Source: Streptomyces sp. NBC_01591 (GTDB taxonomy: Bacteria > Actinomycetota > Actinomycetes > Streptomycetales > Streptomycetaceae). Taken from it: DNA of 64,000 bases. The position numbers and the translations under genes are program-made. This document shows positions 17,124 through 24,331 of the stretch, piece after piece. Numbering within the stretch: position 1 is the stretch's first letter; each line of letters begins with the position of its first letter. Below the pieces are notes generated by a model. The model worked only from the letters and a program-made list of their open reading frames with translations, did no database searches and was not told the origin of the DNA. The stretch is taken from contig NZ_CP109327.1 in the NCBI RefSeq assembly GCF_035918155.1, positions 2,480,001-2,544,000 on the forward strand, given 5' to 3'.

Positions 17124-18152
17124 TCAGCCGACGCGCACGCCGAACTGGAAGCTGCCGATGGTGTCCATCGACTCGAAGCGGACGAACGTGCCCGGGTACG
17201 GGGCGTGCAGGAGGGTGTTGTTGCCCGCATAGAGCCCCACGTGCGAGGTGTTGTTGAAGAAGACCAGGTCGCCCGGCTTCAGCGCGCTGCGCCCGATGTG
17301 GACACCGTCGTTGATCTGGGTGTACGTGACCCGGGAGATCTGGACGTTGGCCTGGGCGTAGGCCCACTGGGTCAGCCCGGAGCAGTCGAAGGATCCGGGG
17401 CCGGTGCCGCCGCGGCCGTACGGCTTGCCCACCTGGGTCTTGGCGGCGTTGAGGGCGGCGGCACCCCAGGCGGAGGCGGGGAGCTCGTTGCCCAGGTCGA
17501 CCCGGTCGCCCGCGGAGCGGCTGGCGCGCTGCTGGTCCTCGCGCATCTTCGCGCGCTCGGCTTCGGTCATCGAGTTGAGCAGGCGCTGCGCCTTGCCCAG
17601 CTTGGCCTGGAGGTCCTTCTTCTTCTCGCCGAGCGTCTTGCGTACATCCGCGAGGTCACCGAGCTTGTCCTGGGCCTCCTTGCGCTGCTGCGCGAGGACC
17701 CGCTGCTTCTCCTGGATCTTCCCCAGGGTCTCGGTCTGCTTGGCCGTCAACTGGTCGAGGGCCGAGGCCTCGTCGAGGAAGGTGTCCGGGTTGGACGAGA
17801 GGAAGAGCTGCACCGACGGGTCGATGCCACCGGAGCGGTACTGAGCGGCGGCGAGCGAACCGAGGCCGTTGCGGAGCGTGTTGATCTCCTGCTGGCCGCG
17901 GGCCACCTTGTCCTGCAGCGCGCCGACTTCCTTCTCCAGCTTCTGCTGCTTCTCCTTGGCGCCGTAGTACTTCTCGTTGGCCTCGCCGGCCTCGTGACTG
18001 AGCTTCTCGACCTCGGACTTGACTTCGCCCTTGGAGGGCTTCGGGTCGGCGTGGGCCGCCTGGGAGGTCAGGGCCACGGCCGCGGCGGCGGTCGCGGTGA
18101 GCACGGTCACACGGGCGCGGCTCGGCTGCTTGGGACGACGGTGGGACGCCAC
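17124..18152 (-). CDS. NlpC/P60 (C40) cell-wall endopeptidase, riboswitch-associated
   Basis: 342-residue secreted hydrolase with a basic signal peptide ending at SQAAHADP, a long coiled coil (about residues 40-215, rich in Lys/Glu/Gln) and a C-terminal NlpC/P60 domain with catalytic Cys in SFDCSGLTQWAY and His in TSHVGLYAG. The GTG at 18150-18152 is fixed by AAGGAG 9 nt upstream and gives VASHRRPKQPSRARV, a common start for this Streptomyces family. Its 5' leader holds a probable c-di-AMP (ydaO) riboswitch, which would link wall hydrolysis to this second messenger. Confidence 0.92.
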   Translation of the reverse strand: MASHRRPKQPSRARVTVLTATAAAAVALTSQAAHADPKPSKGEVKSEVEKLSHEAGEANEKYYGAKEKQQKLEKEVGALQDKVARGQQEINTLRNGLGSLAAAQYRSGGIDPSVQLFLSSNPDTFLDEASALDQLTAKQTETLGKIQEKQRVLAQQRKEAQDKLGDLADVRKTLGEKKKDLQAKLGKAQRLLNSMTEAERAKMREDQQRASRSAGDRVDLGNELPASAWGAAALNAAKTQVGKPYGRGGTGPGSFDCSGLTQWAYAQANVQISRVTYTQINDGVHIGRSALKPGDLVFFNNTSHVGLYAGNNTLLHAPYPGTFVRFESMDTIGSFQFGVRVG

Positions 18153-18164
18153 GGAGGCGAGCTC

Positions 18165-18290
18165 CTTCTTCCTCGAGCCGCCTACCGGGCTGTGGGGGAT
18201 TCGAATCCCCGGCTCCGTGCATGTCACGGACTCGGCGGTGCCTTCACAGCCACCCCGGATGGGTGATCAACCGTGCGAAGGTTCGAGGCC
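18165..18290 (-). ncRNA. Candidate c-di-AMP (ydaO/yuaA) riboswitch
   Basis: On the minus strand the leader of the NlpC/P60 gene contains CCGCCGAGTCCG, a short loop, then CGGAGCCGGGGA, matching the conserved paired core of ydaO aptamers, followed by GAATCCCC and later AGCCCGGTAGGCGGCTCG, which resembles the conserved 3' core. A 7-bp helix GGCTGTG / CACAGCC (18245-18251 with 18188-18194) encloses the first core. ydaO elements upstream of NlpC/P60 and Rpf genes are established in Streptomyces. Boundaries are approximate and no covariance search was run. Confidence 0.58.
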
Positions 18291-18436
18291 CGACCCTAGT
18301 GACCAACTTGTGATCAGTTCAAATCCTCACCAGAAAAATCTCATCACAGGCTGCACTTCTTTACCCACGACACACGGGGTGTAGCGGCGACTTGACAGTC
18401 CGTTCCCTGATTTCCACCGAGACCCGGCAAGTACCA

Positions 18437-19801
18437 CTAGACGCGCGAAAGGCGCTTCAGGAGCAAGACGGACGCAACGGGCCTGGCGCCCGCCTTCGCC
18501 ACTCCGTCGGCGACTTCACGGTCGGTGGAGACCACCACGACGGGCCTGCCCGGAGGTTCGGCGCGCGCCAGCTGACGGATGAGCTCGTCGGCGGTCACAC
18601 CGGGCTTGCTGAACAGCACCCGGACCCCGCGCGGTGGCGCGAGCAGCACCGGGGCGGCCAGTTCGGCCCCGTCGAAGACGCAGGTCATCTCGGCACCGGT
18701 CTGCGCGGCGAGCACCGAGAGCCCGCCCAGCAGCCGCAGCCGCTGCTTCTCCAGCGGCAGTTGCGGATAGCCGGTCTTGGTGACGTTGTAGCCGTCGACG
18801 ATCAGATGGGCCTGCGGCAGCGCGAGCAACTGGTCGAGCAGGGCCGGGTCGGTCTCCGAAAGGGCCCTGGCGGCAATGTCCTTGGGCGACATCCGGCCCG
18901 GCTCGACCGCGTCGACACTGTCCGCGGGGCGGATCGAGGAGGGCGGCAGGGCCAGTTCGCGACGGAGCCCGCTCGCCGCGTCGAGCACCGTGTCCAGCAG
19001 CAGCCGCAGCCGCATGTCCTCGACCGAGCGGCCCTCCCTGGCGGCCCGGCGGCCCGCCTCGACGGACGCCTCGGCCTCGCCGAGCCGTGCCTTGAGCCGG
19101 CGGCTCTCGCTCTCGGCCGCGGAGACCTGGGCGGCGGCCTCGGACCGCGCGACGTCGGCCTCGGCCCGGCTGCGGCGCAACGCCGCCTCGCCGCGCTTGA
19201 CCTCGTTGACGGCGCTGCGCAGCTTGCGCTGAAGGGATTCGGCTTCCTTGCGGGCCGCGTCCAGCTCGCCGCGCAGCCGCTCCGTCTCGCTCTTCGTCTG
19301 CGAGCGGGCCCGGACGAGTTCCTCGCGCAGCCGCTCCAGTTCGCGACGGCTCTCCTCGTCGGCGCGCTCGGCGTCCGCGCGCTGGGCCTCCTCACCGGCG
19401 GCGGCGACCAGCTTCACCCAGCCCGGCGGGCGCAGCACATAGGCCGCCGCGGCCACGTCGACGGGGTCGGCGGCGGCAGGCGGCGCACCGGCCTCCAGGG
19501 CGTCGGCCAGCTCCGGCTGGCCCTCCTTGAGCCGCTCGCCGATGCGCTGCCGGAACAGCGCGTCGCCCTCCAGGGCGGCGGCCATCGCGTTCCCGGCGAA
19601 CTTGGCACGCCGGGTCGGGGTGAAACGGGCGTACTGGCGCAGCTGGGCCGGGAGTTCGGTGACCGTCAGGCCGCCGAAGGCGTCCGACACCAGCGCGACG
19701 ACCCGCCGCCGTACGCCTTCGGGCAGGGGGCGGTCGAGCGCCTCGACGGCGTCGTCGGCCGCCTCGGCCGACTCGGCGCCGCTATCGGGCTGCTCCACCA
19801 T
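18437..19801 (-). CDS. NYN-domain (YacP-like) RNA-binding/nuclease protein with coiled coil
   Basis: 454-residue protein. An Ala-rich N-terminal region and a long coiled coil (about residues 140-260) precede a C-terminal NYN/PIN-like domain: LIVDGYNVTKTGYP with the first catalytic Asp, CVFDGAEL with the second, and VVSTDREVADGV with the third. Such domains cleave RNA; YacP/Rae1 is the best known relative and acts at ribosomes. ATG 19799-19801 follows GGGGTG. The small zinc-ribbon gene 33 bp upstream is probably co-transcribed. Target RNA is unknown. Confidence 0.85.
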   Translation of the reverse strand: MVEQPDSGAESAEAADDAVEALDRPLPEGVRRRVVALVSDAFGGLTVTELPAQLRQYARFTPTRRAKFAGNAMAAALEGDALFRQRIGERLKEGQPELADALEAGAPPAAADPVDVAAAAYVLRPPGWVKLVAAAGEEAQRADAERADEESRRELERLREELVRARSQTKSETERLRGELDAARKEAESLQRKLRSAVNEVKRGEAALRRSRAEADVARSEAAAQVSAAESESRRLKARLGEAEASVEAGRRAAREGRSVEDMRLRLLLDTVLDAASGLRRELALPPSSIRPADSVDAVEPGRMSPKDIAARALSETDPALLDQLLALPQAHLIVDGYNVTKTGYPQLPLEKQRLRLLGGLSVLAAQTGAEMTCVFDGAELAAPVLLAPPRGVRVLFSKPGVTADELIRQLARAEPPGRPVVVVSTDREVADGVAKAGARPVASVLLLKRLSRV

Positions 19802-19834
19802 CCGTCACCCCAAATGTCTGTGGGCGCGGCTCCG

Positions 19835-20077
19835 TCAGGAGTCGGCACCCGGCCTGTCCACCAGTTCGATCTGGTCCACCGCGTTGCACCAACGGCAGCG
19901 CACCGACTCGATGGTCTCACTGACCACCTCGCGTTCCTCGACGCTGGACTCACCGGCCAGGTCGAGATGGACATACTCGACGACCTTCGAGGAGCGCGTC
20001 ACGTCGAAGCGCGTGAGATTTCCGCAGAGCGTGCAGCGCCAGCGAGTCCCGTCGGTCGGCTGGGGAACCGTCGTCAT
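19835..20077 (-). CDS. Small zinc-ribbon-like protein
   Basis: 80-residue protein with two CxxC knuckles, CTLCG near residue 15 and CRWCN near residue 61, the arrangement of a four-cysteine zinc ribbon. Between them is an acidic beta-strand-rich stretch (VVEYVHLDL). The size and pattern fit a conserved actinobacterial hypothetical family. It lies directly upstream of the NYN-domain gene, so it may bind nucleic acid or partner that protein; this is inference only. Confidence 0.75.
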   Translation of the reverse strand: MTTVPQPTDGTRWRCTLCGNLTRFDVTRSSKVVEYVHLDLAGESSVEEREVVSETIESVRCRWCNAVDQIELVDRPGADS

Positions 20078-20240
20078 CGTTGCGTCCTCTTTCGTCGAGC
20101 CTCGTGCTGCCTTGCTTCAAGGATCTCGCGGTGCGCCGTCGAACTGCGGATGTCCTTCCGTAACCCTACGGCCTCACCGCGTCCGCCCGACACGGCGAGG
20201 CGGTCTGTCCCGTTCCCTCCGCTTGCGTCATGCTCTGTTC

Positions 20241-20993
20241 ATGATCGATCGGCGAGCTGTGACCGGCAGGCTGACCGGCGGACTGCTACGGACGGTCACC
20301 TCGGGTGGGCCACTGGTGACCCACGCCCTGATCACGGCCTGCTCCCTGGTCTTCGTGATCAGCCCGCTGTCCGGCTTCAACCCGGTCCCCGGAACCGCCG
20401 ACGCCCTGCTCGCCGCCCAGGCCGGGTACTTCGAGCGCTGGGGCGTGATCCCGAGTGAGCTGTGGGACGGCTCCGCACACGCCCTGCTCACCCCGCTCAC
20501 CGCCCTCTTCGTGCACGGCAGCTGGCTGCATCTGCTCGGCAACGTGCTCTTCCTGTACGTGTTCGGGGCGATGACCGAGGAGCGCATGGGCCGGGTCGGG
20601 TTCACCTTCTTCTACGTGATCTCCGGCTACCTCGCCCTGGTCGCCTACGCGGCCGCGCACGCCACGTCCGACCAGACGCTGGTGGGCGCGTCCGGGGCGA
20701 TCTCGGCGGTGCTCGGGGCGTTCCTGTACCTGTTCCCCAGGGCCCGGGTCACCAGCCTGTTCCCGTTCCTCTTCTTCCTGCCGCTGCGCTTCCCCGCCTG
20801 GATCGTGCTGGTCTTCTGGTTCGTCCTGCAGTGGCTGGCGGTCCAGGGCGCGGGCAGCGGGGGGCCGGGCGTCGCCTATCTGGCCCATGTGGTGGGCTTC
20901 GCCCTCGGCTTCCTCTACGCCTGGGGGCGTTACCGGCGTACGGATAGAGTGAAGGCACCAGCCACGGCCACCGAGGGAGAAAGCCAGCCTTGA
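20241..20993 (+). CDS. Rhomboid-family intramembrane serine protease
   Basis: 250-residue membrane protein with six or seven hydrophobic helices. The catalytic Ser is S151 in VGASGAISA (GxSG), the catalytic His is H216 in LAHVVGFALG, and the oxyanion-loop residues HGSWLHLLGN are present. Rhomboids cut single-pass membrane proteins inside the bilayer. ATG 20241 has no good ribosome site, so a short leader or leaderless transcript is possible. Its TGA overlaps the TTG start of the next gene. Confidence 0.9.
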   Translation: MIDRRAVTGRLTGGLLRTVTSGGPLVTHALITACSLVFVISPLSGFNPVPGTADALLAAQAGYFERWGVIPSELWDGSAHALLTPLTALFVHGSWLHLLGNVLFLYVFGAMTEERMGRVGFTFFYVISGYLALVAYAAAHATSDQTLVGASGAISAVLGAFLYLFPRARVTSLFPFLFFLPLRFPAWIVLVFWFVLQWLAVQGAGSGGPGVAYLAHVVGFALGFLYAWGRYRRTDRVKAPATATEGESQP

Positions 20994-21271
20994 TCACCGC
21001 GATCGTGCTCATCAAAACCAGCGTGGACCGGATTCCCGAGATCGCCGAGGCCATCGCCGCGCTGGACAGTGTCAGCGAGGTCTTCTCGGTCACCGGTACG
21101 TACGACCTGATCGCCATGGTCCGGGTGCCCAGGCACGACGATCTCGCCGATGTCATCCCCGGCCGGATCAGCAAGATCCCGGGCGTCGAGGCCACCGACA
21201 CGCATGTGGCGTTCCGTACCTACTCGCAGCACGACCTGGAGGCCGCCTTCGCCATCGGCCTCGACGCTTGA
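20990..21271 (+). CDS. Stand-alone Lrp/AsnC ligand-binding (RAM) domain protein
   Basis: 93-residue protein consisting only of the effector-binding domain of Lrp/AsnC regulators: TAIVLIKTSVDRIPEIAEAI at the start, SVTGTYDLIAMVRV in the middle, and GVEATDTHVAFRTYSQ at the end. There is no helix-turn-helix, so it is not a DNA binder on its own; stand-alone RAM proteins usually form oligomers that bind amino acids. TTG 20990 with GAGGGAG upstream overlaps the rhomboid stop codon (TTGA), implying coupled translation. A strong terminator follows. Confidence 0.9.
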   Translation: MITAIVLIKTSVDRIPEIAEAIAALDSVSEVFSVTGTYDLIAMVRVPRHDDLADVIPGRISKIPGVEATDTHVAFRTYSQHDLEAAFAIGLDA

Positions 21272-21292
21272 GTACGCACTTCACCACCGCGC

Positions 21293-21345
21293 AGCACTTC
21301 GGCGGGGGACGGGCCCACAGGCTGCCCGTCCCCCGCCGAAGTGCT
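21293..21345. terminator. Very strong bidirectional terminator
   Basis: Perfect 22-bp stem starting AGCACTTCGGCGGGGGACGG with a 9-nt loop, between the convergent RAM-domain gene and the SufS-like gene. Confidence 0.88.
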
Positions 21346-21353
21346 GTGTGCCG

Positions 21354-22766
21354 TCAGAGCTGCGCCGCACCCCGGTCCGGGACGCAGCGGCCGTCCTCGG
21401 TGCGGTACTTCCACTGGGCGCCCTTGCTCACGAGCTCCTTGACCGCACGGACGAAACGCTCGATGTGCTCGTCCGGCGTACCGGCGCCGAAGCTCACCCG
21501 GATCGCGTTGAGCAGGGGGGTCCCCCCGGTCGAGCCTGTTCGAGACTGGGGGAACTCGCCCGGCTCGGCCTCGGGCGCGCCGCACTCGCCGACCTCCTGC
21601 GGGTCGCTGCCCAGCAGGGTGCGGACCAGCGGGTGGGCGCAGAAGAGTCCGTCGCGGACCCCGATGCCGTACTCGGCGGAGAGCGCGGCGGCGAAGTGCG
21701 AGCTGTTCCAGCCCTCCACCACGAAGGAGATGACGCCGACCCGCGGGGCGTCGTCGCCGAACAGCGAGAGCACCTTGACCTCGGGAACCTCGGCGAGGCC
21801 CGCCCGGACCGCGCCCACGAGGTGCTGCTCCCGGGCGACCAGGTTGTCGAAGCCCGCCTCGGTGAGCGCCTTGCAGGCGGAGGCGATGGAGTACACGCCG
21901 ATGACGTTGGGGGAGCCGGCCTCGTGGCGGGCAGCGGTGGAGTGCCACTCGACGTCCACGCCGCCGTCGGTGCGGCGGGCGACCTTGCGCGAGGCGCCGC
22001 CGCCCGCGAGGTAGGGCTCGGCCCGCTGCAGCCAGTCGGCCCGGCCGGCGAGGACGCCCGAGCCGAAGGGCGCGTACAGCTTGTGTCCGGAGAAGGCGAC
22101 CCAGTCGACGTCCAGCTCGGCGATGTCGACGGGGTGGTGCGGGGCGAGCTGCGCGGCGTCCAGCACGATCCGGGCACCGTGCGCGTGCGCGGCGGCGGCC
22201 AGCTCCTTCACCGGCCACAGTTCGCCGGTGACGTTGGAGGCGCCGGTGACGCAGACCAGCGCGGGGCCGTAGGGCTCGCGGTCGGCGAGCGCCCGCTCCA
22301 GCGTCTCGACGGCCTGGGCGGGGGTGCGCGGGGCGTTCAGGTAGGTCACCCGGGCGTCGCGCCACGGCAGCAGCGAGGCGTGGTGCTCGGTCTCGTAGAC
22401 GAAAACCTGGCAGTCGGCCGGGACGACCGCGGCCAGCAGGTTCAGCGAGTCGGTGGTCGAGCGGGTGAAGATCACCTGGTCGTCGGCGCGGCAGCCGAGG
22501 AACTCCGCGACGGTCGCGCGGCTGTTCTCGAAGAGGTCCGTGGAGAGCTGCGAGAGGTAGCCGGCCCCGCGGTGGACGCTGCCGTAGTACGGGGCGTACG
22601 CGGCGACGTCGTCCCAGACACGCTGCAGCGCGGGGGCGCTGGCGGCGTAGTCGAGAGCGGCGTAGGTGACCTCACCACCCGTGACCAGCGGAACCGTCAC
22701 ATCCCTGCCCAGAACCGACAGAGGGGCACAAAGCGACTGGTCGGCGGCAGCGGTGAAGACAGACAT
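21354..22766 (-). CDS. SufS-like class V aminotransferase / cysteine desulfurase, SAM-IV riboswitch controlled
   Basis: 470-residue PLP enzyme of the class V aminotransferase fold. The PLP lysine is K229 in AFSGHKLYAPFG, with VLDAAQLAPH before it; the segment GVRDGLFCAHPLV places C376 where SufS/CsdA carry the persulfide-forming cysteine (RTGHHCAMPL-type). It should release sulfur from cysteine or a related substrate. ATG 22764-22766 follows GGGAG. A SAM-IV aptamer lies in its leader, tying it to methionine/sulfur status. After the Cys loop, the protein carries an extra stretch (EFPQSRTGSTGGTPLL) encoded by a palindromic element, probably an in-frame insertion. Confidence 0.85.
   Translation of the reverse strand: MSVFTAAADQSLCAPLSVLGRDVTVPLVTGGEVTYAALDYAASAPALQRVWDDVAAYAPYYGSVHRGAGYLSQLSTDLFENSRATVAEFLGCRADDQVIFTRSTTDSLNLLAAVVPADCQVFVYETEHHASLLPWRDARVTYLNAPRTPAQAVETLERALADREPYGPALVCVTGASNVTGELWPVKELAAAAHAHGARIVLDAAQLAPHHPVDIAELDVDWVAFSGHKLYAPFGSGVLAGRADWLQRAEPYLAGGGASRKVARRTDGGVDVEWHSTAARHEAGSPNVIGVYSIASACKALTEAGFDNLVAREQHLVGAVRAGLAEVPEVKVLSLFGDDAPRVGVISFVVEGWNSSHFAAALSAEYGIGVRDGLFCAHPLVRTLLGSDPQEVGECGAPEAEPGEFPQSRTGSTGGTPLLNAIRVSFGAGTPDEHIERFVRAVKELVSKGAQWKYRTEDGRCVPDRGAAQL
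21508..21555. repeat. Palindromic GC-rich element inserted in the SufS-like gene
   Basis: The stretch contains GGGGGGTCCCCCC followed by GGTCGAGC and then GTTCGAGACTGGGGGA, an imperfect inverted repeat of the kind scattered between Streptomyces genes (CCCCC-TCGA-TCGA-GGGGG layout). Here it is inside a coding region and in frame. Identification as a dispersed element is by pattern only. Confidence 0.5.
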
Positions 22767-22852
22767 GGCGAACTCCCGTAAGAGGCAGGCGAAACGCATG
22801 CGCCGGCGGATACGCGGCAGCGCAGCGGAAAGAGAAAGAGGGTGTGCGGAAG

Positions 22853-22867
22853 AGGGCCGAAGGCCCT
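22853..22867 (-). terminator. Hairpin in the SAM-IV expression platform region
   Basis: AGGGCC / GGCCCT stem around a TTC loop, followed on the minus strand by a C/T-rich run. It lies between the SAM-IV aptamer and the gene start, so it may act as a conditional attenuator. Confidence 0.4.
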
Positions 22868-22939
22868 ATCGCATTCGCGTGCTCACAAGAGACTCCCTAG
22901 GGACCAGGACCCCGGGGGTTGGCATTCACAGATGCCGAG

Positions 22940-23058
22940 GGGCCCGCGCTTGCCGCAGACCTCGCTGCCTACGGCCTGGTCTTCACCCGGGGCACCCCGC
23001 CACGGACGGAGGGTTGCCGGACAGCGGGCCGGGGCCGTAGTCGCTGTCACTCATGACC
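22940..23058 (-). ncRNA. SAM-IV riboswitch
   Basis: Reading the minus strand from 23058, the RNA begins GGTCATGAGTGACAGCG, then CCGGCAACCTCC, then GGCGGGGTGCCCCGGGTGAA, GACCAGGCC and GCAAGCGCGGG. These are the conserved blocks of the SAM-IV aptamer in the established order, including the SAM-binding core shared with SAM-I and the 3' pseudoknot. It lies 174 nt upstream of the SufS-like aminotransferase and directly after a promoter-like sequence. SAM binding is expected to lower expression. Confidence 0.93.
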
Positions 23059-23066
23059 TGCCCAGC

Positions 23067-23094
23067 ATCTTGCCATACGTACGAAAACGCGCAA
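23067..23094 (-). promoter_or_regulatory. Promoter of the SAM-IV transcript
   Basis: On the minus strand TTGCGC (-35) and CAAGAT (-10) are separated by 16 nt and would start transcription just before the aptamer. The spacing and position fit a HrdB-type promoter. Confidence 0.6.
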
Positions 23095-23121
23095 GGCGCA
23101 GTCCAGGATCCGGACTGCGCC
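23095..23121 (-). terminator. trpD terminator
   Basis: Perfect 10-bp stem GGCGCAGTCC / GGACTGCGCC with a 7-nt loop, 22 nt past the trpD stop codon, followed by TTGCGCGTTTTC on the minus strand. Confidence 0.75.
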
Positions 23122-23143
23122 CCTGCGCCACATTTCCGCCCGT

Positions 23144-24208
23144 TCAGGCGTTGCTGACCGCCACCCAGCGCTCCAGCGCGCGTGCCGCCGCCCCCGAGTC
23201 GATGGACTCGGCGGCCTTCGCGATCCCGGCCGCGAGCTGCTCGTTCAGCGTGTCGTCCGTCGGGTCGAGAGCCGCCAGGGCCGCCGCCGAGTTGAGCAGC
23301 ACGGCTTCCCGGGCGGGCCCCCGCTCACCGGCCAGCACGCGCCGGGCCACGTCGGCGTTGTACGAGGCGTCCGCACCGCGCAGGGCCTGCACGGGCACCA
23401 GCTCCAGGCCGACGTCGCGCGGGTCGAACGCCTCCTCGCGCACCGTTCCGTCCCGGACCACCCAGACCCGCGAGGTCGCGGTCGTCGTCAGCTCGTCCAG
23501 GCCGTCGTCGCCGCGGAAGACCAGCGCCGAATTGCCGCGCTCGGCAAGGACACCGGCGACGATCGGCGCCATCTTCAGGTCGGCGACACCGACGGCCTGG
23601 GAACGCACCCTGGCCGGGTTGGTGAGCGGCCCCAGAATGTTGAACGTCGTCGGCGTGCCGAGCTCCTTGCGGGCCCTGGCGACGTAACGCAGTGCGGGGT
23701 GGAACTTCACCGCGAAGCAGAAGGTGATGCCCGCCTCCTCGGCGACCTCGACGACCCGCTGCGCGCTGAGGTCCAGGTTGACGCCGAGCTTCTCCAGCAC
23801 GTCGGAGGAACCGCTCGCCGACGAGGAGGCGCGGTTGCCGTGCTTGACGACCTTGGCGCCGGTGCCGGCGATGACGACCGCCGACATGGTGGAGATGTTG
23901 ACCGTCTTGGCGAGGTCGCCGCCGGTGCCGACGATGTCGACCGTACGACCGGGCACGTGGATGGTGTTGGCGTGCTCGTACATCGCCCGTACCAGGCCGG
24001 ACACCTCGTCGATCGTCTCGCCCTTGGCACGCAGGGCCACCGCGAATCCGGCGATCTGCACATCGGACGCGTCACCGCTCATGATGCGGTCCATCGCCCA
24101 CGCGGTGTCGTCGGCGGTGAGGTTCTCGCCGCGCATCAGGGGGTTCAGCACACCGGGCCAGGAACGGTCCGCCACGCTGTCGCCGCCGATCGGGGTCACA
24201 ACGTTCAT
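23144..24208 (-). CDS. trpD: Anthranilate phosphoribosyltransferase
   Basis: 354-residue enzyme of tryptophan biosynthesis that joins anthranilate to PRPP to give phosphoribosyl-anthranilate in the cytosol. The PRPP loop [15 protein letters not shown], the anthranilate-binding KHGNRASSS, and the metal-binding DDGLDE block are present. Length is normal. It is monocistronic here, between its own -10-like TAGGGT and a hairpin terminator, and not with other trp genes. Streptomyces often carry two trpD copies, so this may be one of them. ATG follows AGGAG. Confidence 0.96.
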   Translation of the reverse strand: MNVVTPIGGDSVADRSWPGVLNPLMRGENLTADDTAWAMDRIMSGDASDVQIAGFAVALRAKGETIDEVSGLVRAMYEHANTIHVPGRTVDIVGTGGDLAKTVNISTMSAVVIAGTGAKVVKHGNRASSSASGSSDVLEKLGVNLDLSAQRVVEVAEEAGITFCFAVKFHPALRYVARARKELGTPTTFNILGPLTNPARVRSQAVGVADLKMAPIVAGVLAERGNSALVFRGDDGLDELTTTATSRVWVVRDGTVREEAFDPRDVGLELVPVQALRGADASYNADVARRVLAGERGPAREAVLLNSAAALAALDPTDDTLNEQLAAGIAKAAESIDSGAAARALERWVAVSNA

Positions 24209-24250
24209 GGTCCGCTCCTGGGTCCACAGCCGGTAAAAGGGATCACCTCC

Positions 24251-24256
24251 ACCCTA
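24251..24256 (-). promoter_or_regulatory. trpD promoter -10
   Basis: TAGGGT on the minus strand (in context CGATAGGGTGG), about 42 nt upstream of the trpD ATG and just after the qcrB terminator. The -35 (near TTTGCT) is weak. Confidence 0.45.
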
Positions 24257-24277
24257 TCGAGCGCCAGGGGCAGCAAA

Positions 24278-24306
24278 GAGCCCCGTCCATCGAATGGACG
24301 GGGCTC
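24278..24306 (-). terminator. qcr operon terminator
   Basis: Perfect 13-bp stem GAGCCCCGTCCAT with a 3-nt loop, 26 nt past the qcrB stop, followed by TTTGC on the minus strand. Confidence 0.85.
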
Positions 24307-24331
24307 CTGCTGTGGCGATCAGTTCAGGCGA

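Noticed and set aside
18188..18220. tRNA-like T-arm (GGGGATTCGAATCCCC)
   Set aside because: No anticodon or D-arm and no CCA-type acceptor in either orientation; better explained as part of the riboswitch leader.
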